The notes under the pieces: model-generated
Told to the model about the DNA's origin: nothing
The model's database searches: none
The model's input: only the letters and a program-made list of their open reading frames with translations
Translations under genes and position numbers: made by a program
Shown here: in pieces, positions 18,390 to 27,049 of the stretch
Layout: every line of letters starts with the position of its first letter
Position numbering within the stretch: the first letter of the stretch is position 1
From: Acidaminococcus sp.
Lineage (GTDB): Bacteria > Bacillota > Negativicutes > Acidaminococcales > Acidaminococcaceae
Assembly: GCA_022482815.1 (NCBI GenBank)
Contig: JAKVOM010000001.1
Span: 2,993,043 to 3,057,042, forward strand
Reading direction: 5' to 3'
DNA length: 64,000 bases

Positions 18390-19094
18390 TTACTCCTTAA
18401 CTTCCTTCCGAAACGGATGATTTTTATCCGCCGTTTTTTGGTAGTGAAACCGAAGCATTTCGGAAAGAGTCAGTACCCACGGCTTATCGCAGAGCTCCGA
18501 ATCAAGAAAGGCCGCGTCTTCCGCATCATTCAGGCCATAAGCCATTTTAGCTGCCGTAAGGAGCGAACGGAGCTCAGTCCGGTAAGGAACTTTTTCTCTT
18601 CTTTTAAGGGACGGTACATGTTCCATCAGTGCGGTCAGAAGCTCAAAAGGAATACAGGTATTCACGGTGCGGATGATCTGGTCAATCATATAGCTCTCCT
18701 TTGAGGCCTCCTTGACCAAATCGTCAATGGCCGTTTCCATTTTGGCAGCGCGCTCACTCGCCTTATTGAGCCTCTCCGGAAGCGCCTGGACTTCCCGGAT
18801 GACCGCTATGGTGTCCGCCATGGATTCTGGATGTTTTTCCAGCACATAAGTAAAACGAACATCTTCCATACTGGTCAAAAGAACGACAGTGAAAGGCTGC
18901 AGCCGTTCAAATCCTTTGTTTAAAGCCTGCTGCTCCGTCTCATTCAGCCGGTCCGGATTGACAACGGGCACCACCACATCCGGAGAAAACAGTGCGTCCA
19001 GGTGATCTGCCGCCACGCACGAATCCCCGAAGCACTGCGTAAGAATAGCATTTTGTTTTTCCGTTAATCCATAGGTCACAGCCACAGCACCCAT
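18390..19094 (-). CDS. Conserved-looking protein of unknown function
   Basis: 234 aa, not recognised, no signal peptide or membrane segment. Residues ~85-125 (ALPERLNKASERAAKMETAIDDL region) are strongly helical and may form a coiled coil. AAGGAGG precedes the ATG. It is divergent from the gene at 19482; the shared 387-bp upstream region carries two identical-armed palindromes. It lies upstream of addB in the same direction, but a long hairpin separates them. Confidence 0.7.
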   Translation of the reverse strand: MGAVAVTYGLTEKQNAILTQCFGDSCVAADHLDALFSPDVVVPVVNPDRLNETEQQALNKGFERLQPFTVVLLTSMEDVRFTYVLEKHPESMADTIAVIREVQALPERLNKASERAAKMETAIDDLVKEASKESYMIDQIIRTVNTCIPFELLTALMEHVPSLKRREKVPYRTELRSLLTAAKMAYGLNDAEDAAFLDSELCDKPWVLTLSEMLRFHYQKTADKNHPFRKEVKE

Positions 19095-19206
19095 CTATGA
19101 TTCCTCCTTAAGCATTTATGTCGATACGATTTCACTTATCTGATGATATAAGTCTTTCTGCCTCAGCATTGATAGCTTTATTATAGCAGGAAAGGCATAA
19201 GATAAG

Positions 19207-19223
19207 GTCACTTCATAAGTGAC
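19207..19223. promoter_or_regulatory. Operator-like palindrome 1
   Basis: GTCACTT-CAT-AAGTGAC, perfect 7-bp arms with a 3-base spacer, in the divergent promoter region between the genes at 19094 and 19482. The same arms recur at 19384-19400. Confidence 0.6.
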
Positions 19224-19383
19224 GGGAAAATTTTTGAACAGCGTTCCAAAAGGGAAGAAAGGCACATTGGCAGAAGGTTTCCTGCTGCCGGCGCAAATGG
19301 TTATTTCTACTAAATTCTCGACTGCATTTTGATTTTCCGTTCCCTATGCGAATAAGAGTAAAAATAATCCCTCGACTGCAGTT

Positions 19384-19400
19384 GTCACTTGGCAAGTGAC
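19384..19400. promoter_or_regulatory. Operator-like palindrome 2
   Basis: GTCACTT-GGC-AAGTGAC, same arms and spacer length as 19207-19223, 177 bp apart. It is preceded by TCGACTGCA, which also occurs at about 19317. Paired sites suggest a dimeric repressor, perhaps with looping. Confidence 0.6.
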
Positions 19401-19481
19401 CTGCTTTTATGCGAAAAGCAGTACGATATAGGCGTAGAGAAAAATAGCCGATTTCATTCAGGTTAAAGGAGGAAATCATAC

Positions 19482-20429
19482 ATGCTTACCATGCAGCGCG
19501 CCATGAGCGGTCTGAAGCGGGAAAATCCGGACGCGGGCCTCACCCGCCTGAACCATTCCGTAGGAGAAAAGGCGCTTGCCCTGCTCCCGGTCTTTAAGGA
19601 AGACCCCCTGCCGGAGCGGCTGCTCCGCAAAATGAAGCAGGCAGCCCGGCGGCAGCATCTGGCGTACTTTACGCTGAAGGAGGAGGAAATTCCGGCCTTC
19701 CTGGATACGGAAAAGAAGCTGGCCTTTGTCCTTGTCCTGACCGCGGCGCCCTGCCAGCAGGAGGCGCTGACCGAGCGTGCCAAAGCGCTGGGGCAGCAGT
19801 TCCGGCGTCCCTTTGCCGTGACGGCCGGGGCGGATACCCGCCTGCTCTATCACAATCTGGCCGCGGGGACGCAGCATTCTTTCGGAATGCTTAATCTGAT
19901 GCGGCGGTACGGGGAGGCAGCTTGTCTGGGAATCCTTCCTCTCGCCTCGGAAGCGGCACGAAAAGAGCTTTTGCGGTGGACGGGATACGCCGATTTTAAC
20001 TGTGACTGGATTGCGGGGCCGCGCGGTACTCAGGGCGTCCTGGTATACATCAATAAACTGTACCGCGGTCAGCTGCTGCCGTTTATGAAGCGCATGGCGG
20101 TGCGAAGCGGCGAAAAGGCGTTCCTTTTTGCAGAAACAGGCGGCACAGCGTTTTCCTATCGGGCTGACAATGACGCGGCAACGGCTGAAGGTTCATTTTC
20201 GGCAGAAACCGTGGAAAGCTTCCTGCGTAAAAACGGCCGGACAAGTTTTGAACTGCGCGGGTTCGAAAGAGGCTTCCGCATGAGCTGCACGCTGCAAAAC
20301 CTTTATTTTGCCAATATGACGAGTCAATTTATGGAGCGCTATACCGATTGGGATACCCAGATGGAAAAAGCACTGGATAAAGAAAATCCCGAACCAGTCA
20401 ATATCCTGCAATTGTTTGAAAAGAAATGA
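19482..20429 (+). CDS. Protein of unknown function
   Basis: 315 aa, not recognised. A soluble protein rich in Arg and Leu, without signal peptide or membrane segments; no catalytic motif was identified. AAAGGAGG (19465-19472) supports ATG 19482. Its stop overlaps or touches the start region of the metallopeptidase-like gene that follows (20426-20444), so the two are likely one operon. GC content is higher than that of the next gene. Confidence 0.72.
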   Translation: MLTMQRAMSGLKRENPDAGLTRLNHSVGEKALALLPVFKEDPLPERLLRKMKQAARRQHLAYFTLKEEEIPAFLDTEKKLAFVLVLTAAPCQQEALTERAKALGQQFRRPFAVTAGADTRLLYHNLAAGTQHSFGMLNLMRRYGEAACLGILPLASEAARKELLRWTGYADFNCDWIAGPRGTQGVLVYINKLYRGQLLPFMKRMAVRSGEKAFLFAETGGTAFSYRADNDAATAEGSFSAETVESFLRKNGRTSFELRGFERGFRMSCTLQNLYFANMTSQFMERYTDWDTQMEKALDKENPEPVNILQLFEKK

Positions 20430-20443
20430 TGAGGAAGGAAGGT

Positions 20444-21484
20444 ATGATGATGTTTGCATTTACGAACTGCCATGATTCTCGGTTTTATCAGGAATTTAAG
20501 GCGTTGATAAACAGACAAGATAATGTAGAAGATTTCTTTCAGAGAAAATATCCTGACCTCTTTAACATGGCACGGGTCGTTCGGAAAGGTTTTCATTCCA
20601 TGGGGCCTGATCCGATGTTTCCTTGCCGTGTCGACTTTCTGACACAGGAAGAAATGAAAAAGTTTGAAACGAAAAAGATCAATTATTTATCAGATCTGAT
20701 GAAAGACGTGAGTGATCTCATTGATGACATCGAGGAACTCCCCCCAATGGAAAGTGAACCTTTTGAACGGCTTTTACGACTCCTCAAGAGGCTTTTGGAA
20801 ATGATTTGCCATAAGGAAATGGTAATAGAACGTCCGGGAGCGTTCAACGAAATGCGTGAGGCAATCAAAGACATCATTGGAGAATATATGTGGGAACCGG
20901 AAGTGGAAATCTTCAGGATTCCGAATGACCGTATTGGGAACAAGAGACTTCGGAAAAAGCTGAAAGATTTGGCTGAAGGACTTGACTTTATCGCACTTCC
21001 TGTGACACTTCTGGGCTGCTATACTCACGACAAAGGGCCGGTGATTCATCTCTGCCCGGCAAATATTCTGGATGAACAGCAGCAGAATAAAAATATTAAC
21101 TTCATTGATTTCTTGGAAGCGGTCTTGGTGCATGAAACCACGCATTACCTGCATGACCTTTATAGCAAAGTTCATAAAATAAACAGCAGCTCTAAAAAAA
21201 AGTTTTTCGATACCAAAGTTTCTGCCGTAAAAGAGACACTGGCAGAGTATGTGGAATGGTAACGCTGGAATGAACTCAAGATGCCGCCAAAATGGATGGA
21301 AGACCATATGGACGCCCATCCTTTCCCCGGTTGGGGCTATGCCGGTGCCAAAATTCTGATTGAGTATGAAGAAAAAACAGGATTACATGGAAAGATGCCG
21401 CTGTGGCTGCTCAGGGAATCCGGCAAAAACTGGGAAGATACGTATGCGAAGCTGCTAATCGTGAAGGAACTGACAGATTTATAA
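20444..21484 (+). pseudogene. HExxH metallopeptidase-like protein interrupted by TAA
   Basis: The frame reads MMMFAFTNCHD and contains a zinc-binding HETTH (about residues 230-234, VLVHETTHYLHD) and ETLAEYVEW about 30 residues later, whose Glu (264) fits the third ligand of a gluzincin-like site. TAA at 21260-21262 then stops it. The same frame continues RWNELKMPPKWMEDHM to a stop at 21484, giving about 346 aa if the TAA was CAA. The truncated 272-aa protein keeps all possible zinc ligands and may be partly functional. The start is set by AGGAAGGA at 20432-20439. Peptidase activity is inferred only from the motif. Confidence 0.65.
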
Positions 21485-21534
21485 GGTTATAGGTCATTGA
21501 TCAGCCATTATAAACGTGCTGTGAAAAAATAAAA

Positions 21535-21850
21535 AAGCGCTTTTGGCATGGCCGTCGGCAGAGTGGTTAGCAGGCAGTGGCTAGTGGCTAGTACATCCGT
21601 GCGGGCAGATTGTGTGGCAAAATCCAAGGCAGATAGCCGATAGCATCTGGCAGGCAGCGGAAAAGCGCAGTTGGCCAATGGCAGAGTGGCTAGCGGATAG
21701 TGTCTAGTGGCTAGTACATCCGTGCGGGCAGATTGTGTGGCAAAATCTAAGGCAGATAGCCGGTAGCAGCTGGCAGGCAGCGAAAAAGCGCTGTTGGCTT
21801 TTGGCTTTTGGCTTTTGGCTTTGGCCTATGGCATCTAGCCTCGTCTGCAG
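21535..21850. repeat. Heptad-like intergenic repeat tract, longest copy
   Basis: About 300 bp of degenerate 7-base units (AGTGGTT, AGCAGGC, AGTGGCT, AGTGGCT, AGTACAT, CCGTGCG and so on). Two ~115-bp sub-units repeat almost exactly, each starting GCAGAGTGG and ending GGCAGGCAGCG. A short run of GGCTTTT units follows (about 21795-21830). Confidence 0.75.
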
Positions 21851-21886
21851 CAGTGTGGTGAGGCTTTTGCTTCAAATAAAATAATA

Positions 21887-21926
21887 AAAACCTGAAATTT
21901 AGCAGCTAACCTAAATTTCAGGTTTT
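21887..21926. terminator. Bidirectional-looking terminator
   Basis: Perfect 16-bp arms AAAACCTGAAATTTAG (21887-21902) and complement (21911-21926), 8-base loop, then TATTTTTAT. It lies between convergent genes. Confidence 0.75.
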
Positions 21927-21934
21927 ATTTTTAT

Positions 21935-22056
21935 AAATTCAAAGAAAAATGCCCTGGCAATTTTTCTTCCACGGGCAGGCTGCGGACGGCGGGCTACGAA
22001 AAGCGTAAAAACGGGGCTGTGAAACAATGCGCATGCATGATTTCACAGCCCTTTTC
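21935..22056 (-). repeat. Composite terminator-plus-palindrome element, copy 2
   Basis: Reverse-oriented relative of 11532-11652: on the minus strand it begins with the GGGCTGTGAAA hairpin just after the stop of the gene at 22077, then TTTTTACGC, a GC-rich linker, GCCCGTGGAAGAAAAATTGC and GGGCATTTTTC. Confidence 0.75.
22014..22051 (-). terminator. Terminator of the gene at 22077
   Basis: Arms GGGCTGTGAAA (22014-22024) and TTTCACAGCCC (22041-22051); GTTTTT follows on the minus strand. Part of the composite repeat. Confidence 0.8.
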
Positions 22057-22076
22057 AATATACAGCCCTTTTTCTG

Positions 22077-22640
22077 TTACTCCGTCTCTTCGTACTCAAA
22101 GAGCTTCATCCGGCGATTCGTTTCTGGGCATTCTCCATAGGTAAAGACCAGCATCCGGTCCATCAGGAACGAATTGAGCTGGTTGATACGCTCCACCGTG
22201 GCCGGCGCTGCAAAGAAAAAGCGAAAGGTGTCCCTCCGTCTGGTCTGCCGCAGCAGATTCACAAGGCGTTTTTCCGTGCCCGTATCACAATCCTTGAATT
22301 CCATGTCTTTAAACTTCTTGTCCAGGGCCTTGCAGTCCATCATGCGCACGGGCCGCAAGTCCTCCGAGTTCCAGCGTACCAGAATGCACTTCGTGAAGCG
22401 GAGCTCCTGCACGCTGTGATACGCCCTGTAGAACGGTTTCCACAAGGCAAGGAACTGGTCCCTGGTCAGTTTCATGTCGACGATGATGAAGACATGATTG
22501 AACCCGCCCGGCAGCGTCGATGTTTCCGAATAGGCTCCTTCAATCCGCCACGAAGGCCGCATTTCCGTGACCTGCGGCAGATTTCTCCGGATCATCTTCT
22601 TGACACTACACACGAAATTCATCTGCGAGTTTACTTTCAA
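22077..22640 (-). CDS. Protein of unknown function, possible TTG start
   Basis: About 187 aa, not recognised, soluble, Arg/Lys-rich (RQTRRRDTFRFFF). The best ribosome site, GAAGGGGAGG at 22651-22660, is spaced for a TTG at 22640. An in-frame ATG at 22622 lacks a good site, and an upstream start at 22670 overlaps nothing useful. It is about 120 bp downstream of the gene at 22764 on the same strand, so the two probably form an operon, closed by the terminator at 22014-22051. Confidence 0.65.
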   Translation of the reverse strand: MKVNSQMNFVCSVKKMIRRNLPQVTEMRPSWRIEGAYSETSTLPGGFNHVFIIVDMKLTRDQFLALWKPFYRAYHSVQELRFTKCILVRWNSEDLRPVRMMDCKALDKKFKDMEFKDCDTGTEKRLVNLLRQTRRRDTFRFFFAAPATVERINQLNSFLMDRMLVFTYGECPETNRRMKLFEYEETE

Positions 22641-22763
22641 TGTACCTGCGCCTCCCCTTCCAGTCGGCAAACTCTTGCCATTCAGCCCTTTTCCTGTTCC
22701 TTCGGCAGATAGTGGCAGCGAATCAGGAAATCTTACCCCTGACAGCCGCGGATGCCTTTAAAA

Positions 22764-23414
22764 TCACTTTCCCGGATACGACCACCTGCTCTCCCACATC
22801 TCCTCCCACTTATCGCCGTACTTTTTCATCGTCGCAATGAGGGACTCCGCCAGCCATCCTCTAAAGACCTTTCTCTCGGAAGGAATCTCTTTATCCACCT
22901 TCGTAAAAGAAAGCTGCTTCCTGCCGATTTTTTCAAAGTACTTGCCGATTTCCTCCACAGAAAACATCCCGAGCTCCAGCTCGGAAAAGAGAGGCTTTCC
23001 GGCAGAGTTATCTTCTCTGGTAAAAATCAGGTACGCCTTTTGGTCCTTATCCACGAAGAGAACGGCATCCTGCCAAAACTTTTTCCCCAGGCTTTTACCA
23101 AAAACCTTGAGCATGTCTCCCCCATCAAGGTCGTCATAGACAATGTAGGCAAGCTCGTCGCAGGCTTTTCCTTTCGCCAGGGCGGGATGGGCAGCTTCAT
23201 AAGTCACTTCCACTCGGTTGTAGCCAAAGTTTGCCTGACCCAGATAGCTTTGAAGCACTTCCCTGTTTTTAGCGTTCTCCTCTTCGGAAGCCCATTTCTT
23301 GTCAGACGTCATAATAAGAATGCGATTTTTCCCCAGGTGCCTGTCCAGCGCATTGCGCAATTCTTCCAATGCATCACCAGCCGCTTTTTTGACCTTCTTG
23401 TCAGTGATTTCCAT
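22764..23414 (-). CDS. Protein of unknown function
   Basis: 216 aa, not recognised. Soluble, charged and helical, with a Lys-rich N-terminus (EITDKKVKKAAGDALEELRN) and possible alpha/beta segments (RILIMTSDKKW, AYIVYDDLDGG). GAGGAGG precedes the ATG. Likely first gene of a two-gene operon with 22077-22640. Confidence 0.7.
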   Translation of the reverse strand: MEITDKKVKKAAGDALEELRNALDRHLGKNRILIMTSDKKWASEEENAKNREVLQSYLGQANFGYNRVEVTYEAAHPALAKGKACDELAYIVYDDLDGGDMLKVFGKSLGKKFWQDAVLFVDKDQKAYLIFTREDNSAGKPLFSELELGMFSVEEIGKYFEKIGRKQLSFTKVDKEIPSERKVFRGWLAESLIATMKKYGDKWEEMWESRWSYPGK

Positions 23415-23719
23415 CGTGTATCCTCCTCATTAACCCTGCCTGTATCCACGCGAAACTCACTTGATCTTTTACACAACTAAATTTCCATCACTTTCCTTCA
23501 CTCAGCCAAACTTGCCTTGCTTGCGTACATTATATGACATAAGGCCCTGTTTACGGGTCCTGAAAAAGTTACAGTATTCCATAACGGCAGGCTTGTTTCA
23601 TGAGGTAAACGACTTTATATTCCTAATTCAGTCATATTGTAGCCGTTACAAGTCAGACTTAGGTCGCCTTGAAAGTGACATTTGGACAAAAAACAATTTT
23701 TGGACCTATACCAACAAAA

Positions 23720-23759
23720 ATAGAGCCATACCGCAGCAATCACTACGATATGGCTCTAT
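23720..23759. terminator. Hairpin in gene-poor gap, terminator-like
   Basis: Perfect 11-bp arms ATAGAGCCATA (23720-23730) and complement (23749-23759), preceded by AAAAA. On the minus strand it would follow the LysR fragment at 23813 and be followed by TTTTT, so it may be that lost gene's terminator. The rest of 23415-24058 holds nothing else I can support. Confidence 0.5.
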
Positions 23760-23812
23760 GCGCTCTACTTAACTGCAAAACTTATAAAAACGTTTCGTCC
23801 TTCCATATCGGA

Positions 23813-23953
23813 TCAGCCCTGCCCCACTTCGTGGCTGAGCTGCTTTATCCCGTGCGTCAGTACCGGCTGAGAAATGAACAGAGCATCGGCCGTCTTCGTG
23901 ATGTTCTTGAAACTGTGCAGATATTTTAAAATTAGTAAATCTCTTTCATCCAT
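23813..23953 (-). pseudogene. LysR regulator remnant (DNA-binding end only)
   Basis: A 46-codon frame with GGAAAGGGG before its ATG encodes the start of a LysR winged helix: DLLILKYLHSFKNITKTADA, then LFISQPVLTHGIKQL, ending QG before TGA. The effector domain is missing; no continuation was found in other frames before the hairpin at 23720. It is a decayed gene rather than a small functional protein. Confidence 0.65.
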
Positions 23954-24058
23954 ACGCCGCGCCCCTTTCCGTAATCCAAATCAAGTATATCAGGAAACGG
24001 GCCGCTCGCCAACAGAGGACGGGGAAGATAACTTCTTTTATCACTTTTGGCAAAAATA

Positions 24059-24090
24059 AAAAGCACCTGCGATTTTTCACAGATGCTTTT
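24059..24090 (-). terminator. Terminator of the Sel1-repeat gene
   Basis: Arms AAAAGCACCTG (24059-24069) and CAGATGCTTTT (24080-24090), one mismatch, about 40 bp past the stop at 24128; TTTATTTTTG follows on the minus strand. Confidence 0.75.
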
Positions 24091-24127
24091 CAAAATCAAA
24101 ATGAATTTAAATTCTTTTAAAGATTTG

Positions 24128-27049
24128 TCAAAAGTCTTTTAGTAATTCCCGTGAAAAACCCATTTTCATAACAATGCTCCTGGCTCCACACCCCGCCTTT
24201 TGGTACCATTCCACCGCCCTTTCATCGGACTGTTCGACTCCCCTGCCCTCTAGATAGCAATTTCCCAAGTTATATTGAGCATCCGCAAATCCTTGTTCTG
24301 CTGCCTTTTGGTACCATTCCACCGCCTTTTCATACGACTGTTTGACTCCCCTGCCCTCTAGATAGCAATCTCCCAATTTATTTTGAGCCTCTGCAAATCC
24401 TTGTTCAGCTGCTTTACGGTACCATTCCACCGCCTTTTCATCGGACTGCTCAACTCCCCTGCCATATTTATACATATCACCTAAATTAGTTTGAGCCTCT
24501 GCAAATCCCCATTCTGCCGCCATGCGGTACCATTCCACTGCCTTTTCATACGACTTCTCGACGCCAAGACCCTCTTGATAACACTTTCCCAAGCTATTTA
24601 GAGCATCCTCATATCCCCCTTCTGCCGCCTTGCGGTACCATTCCACCGCCTTTTCATACGACTGCTCGACGCCAAGGCCCTCTTGATAACACTTTCCCAA
24701 GCTATTTTGAGCATCCGCTTTTCCTTGTTCTGCTGCCTTGCTGAACCATTCCACCGCCTTTTCATACGACTGCTCGACGCCAAGGCCCTCTTGATAACAC
24801 TTTCCTAAGCTATTTTGAGCATCCGCGTCTCCTTGTTCTGCTGCTTTGCTGAACCATTCCACCGCCTTTTCATACGACTGCTTGACGCCAAGGCCCTCTT
24901 GATAACACTTTCCTAAGCTATTTTGAGCATCCGCGTCTCCTTGTTCTGCTGCTTTTTGGTACCAGATTTTAGCTTTTTCCAAGGACTGCTCAACACCTTG
25001 ACCATATTTATAGCAATCAGCTAACCAATACTGACCCGCTGCATTCCCTTGTTCTGCTGCTTTACGGTACCACTCCACTGCTTTTTCAGCGGACCGTTCA
25101 ACTCCCCAGCCATATTTATACATAAACCCTAAATTCGTTTGAGCATCTGCATATCCTTGTTCTGCTGCCCTTCGGTACCATTCTACTGCTTTTTCAGCGG
25201 ACCGCTCAACTCCCAGGCCAAATTTATACATAACACCTAAATTAGTTTGAGCTCTAGCAAATCCCTGTTCTGCCGCCTTACGGTACCATTCCACTGCTTT
25301 TTCAGCGGACCGCTCAACTCCCCAGCCATATTCATACTTAACACCTAAAATAGTTTGAGCATCTGCATATCCTTGTTCTGCCGCCTTGCGGTACCATTCC
25401 ACTGCCTTTTCATCCGACTGCTCGACTCCCTGACCATTTTGATAGCAAACGCCTAAATTAGTTTGAGCATCTGCAAATCCTTGTTCTGCCGCCTTGCTAA
25501 ACCATTCCGCCGCCTTTTCATCAGACTGCTCGACTCCCTGACCATCTCGGTAGCAAACTCCCAGATTATTTTGAGCATCAGCATATCCCTGTTCCGCCGC
25601 CTTACGGTACCATCTTGAAGCCTCTAAATCATCTTGAGTCACGCCGATGCCATCACCGTACATGTTACCTAATGCATTCTGGGCAAAAAAGTCACCCTCT
25701 TTTGCAAGATCAGCAATGTCAGCTTTTACTGCATTCAAGATTGCCACTCTCTCCGATGAATTTTCCGGGAGGTCGTAAGCGATATTAAAGCCTGTAACCG
25801 GATACCCGGCTTCACAGGACTTCTTAACATATTCTTTACCCAACTTTTCGTTGATTTTCACTACTTCATACCCAGAATTGTAGTAACTTCCCAGCATATA
25901 AAGCGCTTTGGCATTGCCCGCATCAGCAGCCTCATGGATTGTTTCAAAAGTTTCCGGAGAATGATTGATAAGAAAAAGTTGAGGGAGGTTATCATCCGGC
26001 GTGTGCAACAATTTTTCTGTTTTCCCTTCAGAAAGATTAAACAGCAGATCCAGCAGCAAGTCATAAGTCTCTATATCGGAATTTAGATTAACGCCAGCAT
26101 ATTGTTTCATATACTTTTCCGTCAAAATATACTTAATATCTTGAGGCGCAACCTTTATTCCTTGATTACTAAAGATAGAAACCATTGTATCCACAAGATA
26201 CTCTTCTTCATTTTCCAACGCGTCCAGTTTATTCAAAGTACCCAGCGAAATGAGATAAGAAGGATCAGAAATCGGCTTAATTGTCTGATTCCCTAATAAT
26301 TTCTGCTCCAAAACAGGCGTATCGGCAATTGCCTTCATCGTCTGGAAATAGTTAACCTCTTTATGAGGTTCAATCCCTACCTGCCCCATGGCCGCTTTCA
26401 GGAGCAGCAAGTCAGACATGGACCATTTGCCTTCCGTAAGATCATAAAAGTCTCTCGTAAGGCACACAATTTTTTCCACATCATCCAGTGCGCTGTACTC
26501 TACTCCGTTAAAATCCAGGTACTCGATGGAATTTTGCCAATTCAGTAATTTTACATTTCTTTCTACCGCATTCATTCTCAAATTAAGGCTGACTATATCA
26601 CTGCGGTTCTTTTGAAAGAACTTGCCCATTACCATGAATTGTTTCTTAACCATTTCATTGGTTGCTTCCACGGAAGCATTCAGTTTATTATTCACGGCCG
26701 TAAGAAGGTCAAAAGTCATCAGATTCTGCTCGGCCAGTTTTTGCAGCGTAACTTGGGAAGCGTACTGAGCAGCCCGCATATTGCTGTTGATTTTATCCTG
26801 GAGACGCCTGTTGCTTCCCGAAATACCGCCAATAAGTCTGCGGAAAAATCCCTTATTTTCCAACCTGCGCGAAGCATCATCCGCTTCTGTCAGCGCCGCC
26901 GTACACTCAAATACCAGACGATTGATTGCCTGCCGGTTATTCTTATGGACATGAATAATGCGGTCGATTTCCTGACTTAATGCACTTTGTTCCTCCGCCG
27001 TAAATACATCTGCATCTACGATTGCCAATTGATTATCCAACTTGGTCAC
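24128..27049 (-). CDS. Large Sel1-repeat protein with helical N-terminal domain
   Basis: 973 aa. Residues ~1-440 are an unrecognised helical domain without a signal peptide (contains RRLIGGISGSNRRLQDKINS and a possible coiled coil near 120-180). Residues ~455-950 are 14 tandem 36-aa Sel1 repeats with the consensus ADAQ-LG-CY--G-GVEQS-EKAVEWY-KAAEQG. Sel1/TPR-like solenoids bind proteins. The last repeat breaks off abnormally (YQKAGCGARSIV), which may reflect an indel at the 3' end. Its start overlaps the stop of the upstream membrane protein gene by 4 bp, so the two are translationally coupled. Function unknown. Confidence 0.85.
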   Translation of the reverse strand: MTKLDNQLAIVDADVFTAEEQSALSQEIDRIIHVHKNNRQAINRLVFECTAALTEADDASRRLENKGFFRRLIGGISGSNRRLQDKINSNMRAAQYASQVTLQKLAEQNLMTFDLLTAVNNKLNASVEATNEMVKKQFMVMGKFFQKNRSDIVSLNLRMNAVERNVKLLNWQNSIEYLDFNGVEYSALDDVEKIVCLTRDFYDLTEGKWSMSDLLLLKAAMGQVGIEPHKEVNYFQTMKAIADTPVLEQKLLGNQTIKPISDPSYLISLGTLNKLDALENEEEYLVDTMVSIFSNQGIKVAPQDIKYILTEKYMKQYAGVNLNSDIETYDLLLDLLFNLSEGKTEKLLHTPDDNLPQLFLINHSPETFETIHEAADAGNAKALYMLGSYYNSGYEVVKINEKLGKEYVKKSCEAGYPVTGFNIAYDLPENSSERVAILNAVKADIADLAKEGDFFAQNALGNMYGDGIGVTQDDLEASRWYRKAAEQGYADAQNNLGVCYRDGQGVEQSDEKAAEWFSKAAEQGFADAQTNLGVCYQNGQGVEQSDEKAVEWYRKAAEQGYADAQTILGVKYEYGWGVERSAEKAVEWYRKAAEQGFARAQTNLGVMYKFGLGVERSAEKAVEWYRRAAEQGYADAQTNLGFMYKYGWGVERSAEKAVEWYRKAAEQGNAAGQYWLADCYKYGQGVEQSLEKAKIWYQKAAEQGDADAQNSLGKCYQEGLGVKQSYEKAVEWFSKAAEQGDADAQNSLGKCYQEGLGVEQSYEKAVEWFSKAAEQGKADAQNSLGKCYQEGLGVEQSYEKAVEWYRKAAEGGYEDALNSLGKCYQEGLGVEKSYEKAVEWYRMAAEWGFAEAQTNLGDMYKYGRGVEQSDEKAVEWYRKAAEQGFAEAQNKLGDCYLEGRGVKQSYEKAVEWYQKAAEQGFADAQYNLGNCYLEGRGVEQSDERAVEWYQKAGCGARSIVMKMGFSRELLKDF
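24191..25700 (-). repeat. Fourteen 108-bp tandem repeats encoding Sel1 units
   Basis: Units of 108 bp, several almost identical at the DNA level (for example the three with TTGATAACACTTTCC-like cores between 24570 and 24960). Such identity permits copy-number change by recombination. Confidence 0.85.

Noticed and set aside
24191..25700. Regular 108-bp repeats that might be taken for a CRISPR array
   Set aside because: Repeats are coding, contiguous, without unique spacers, and translate into Sel1 units; no cas genes are nearby.
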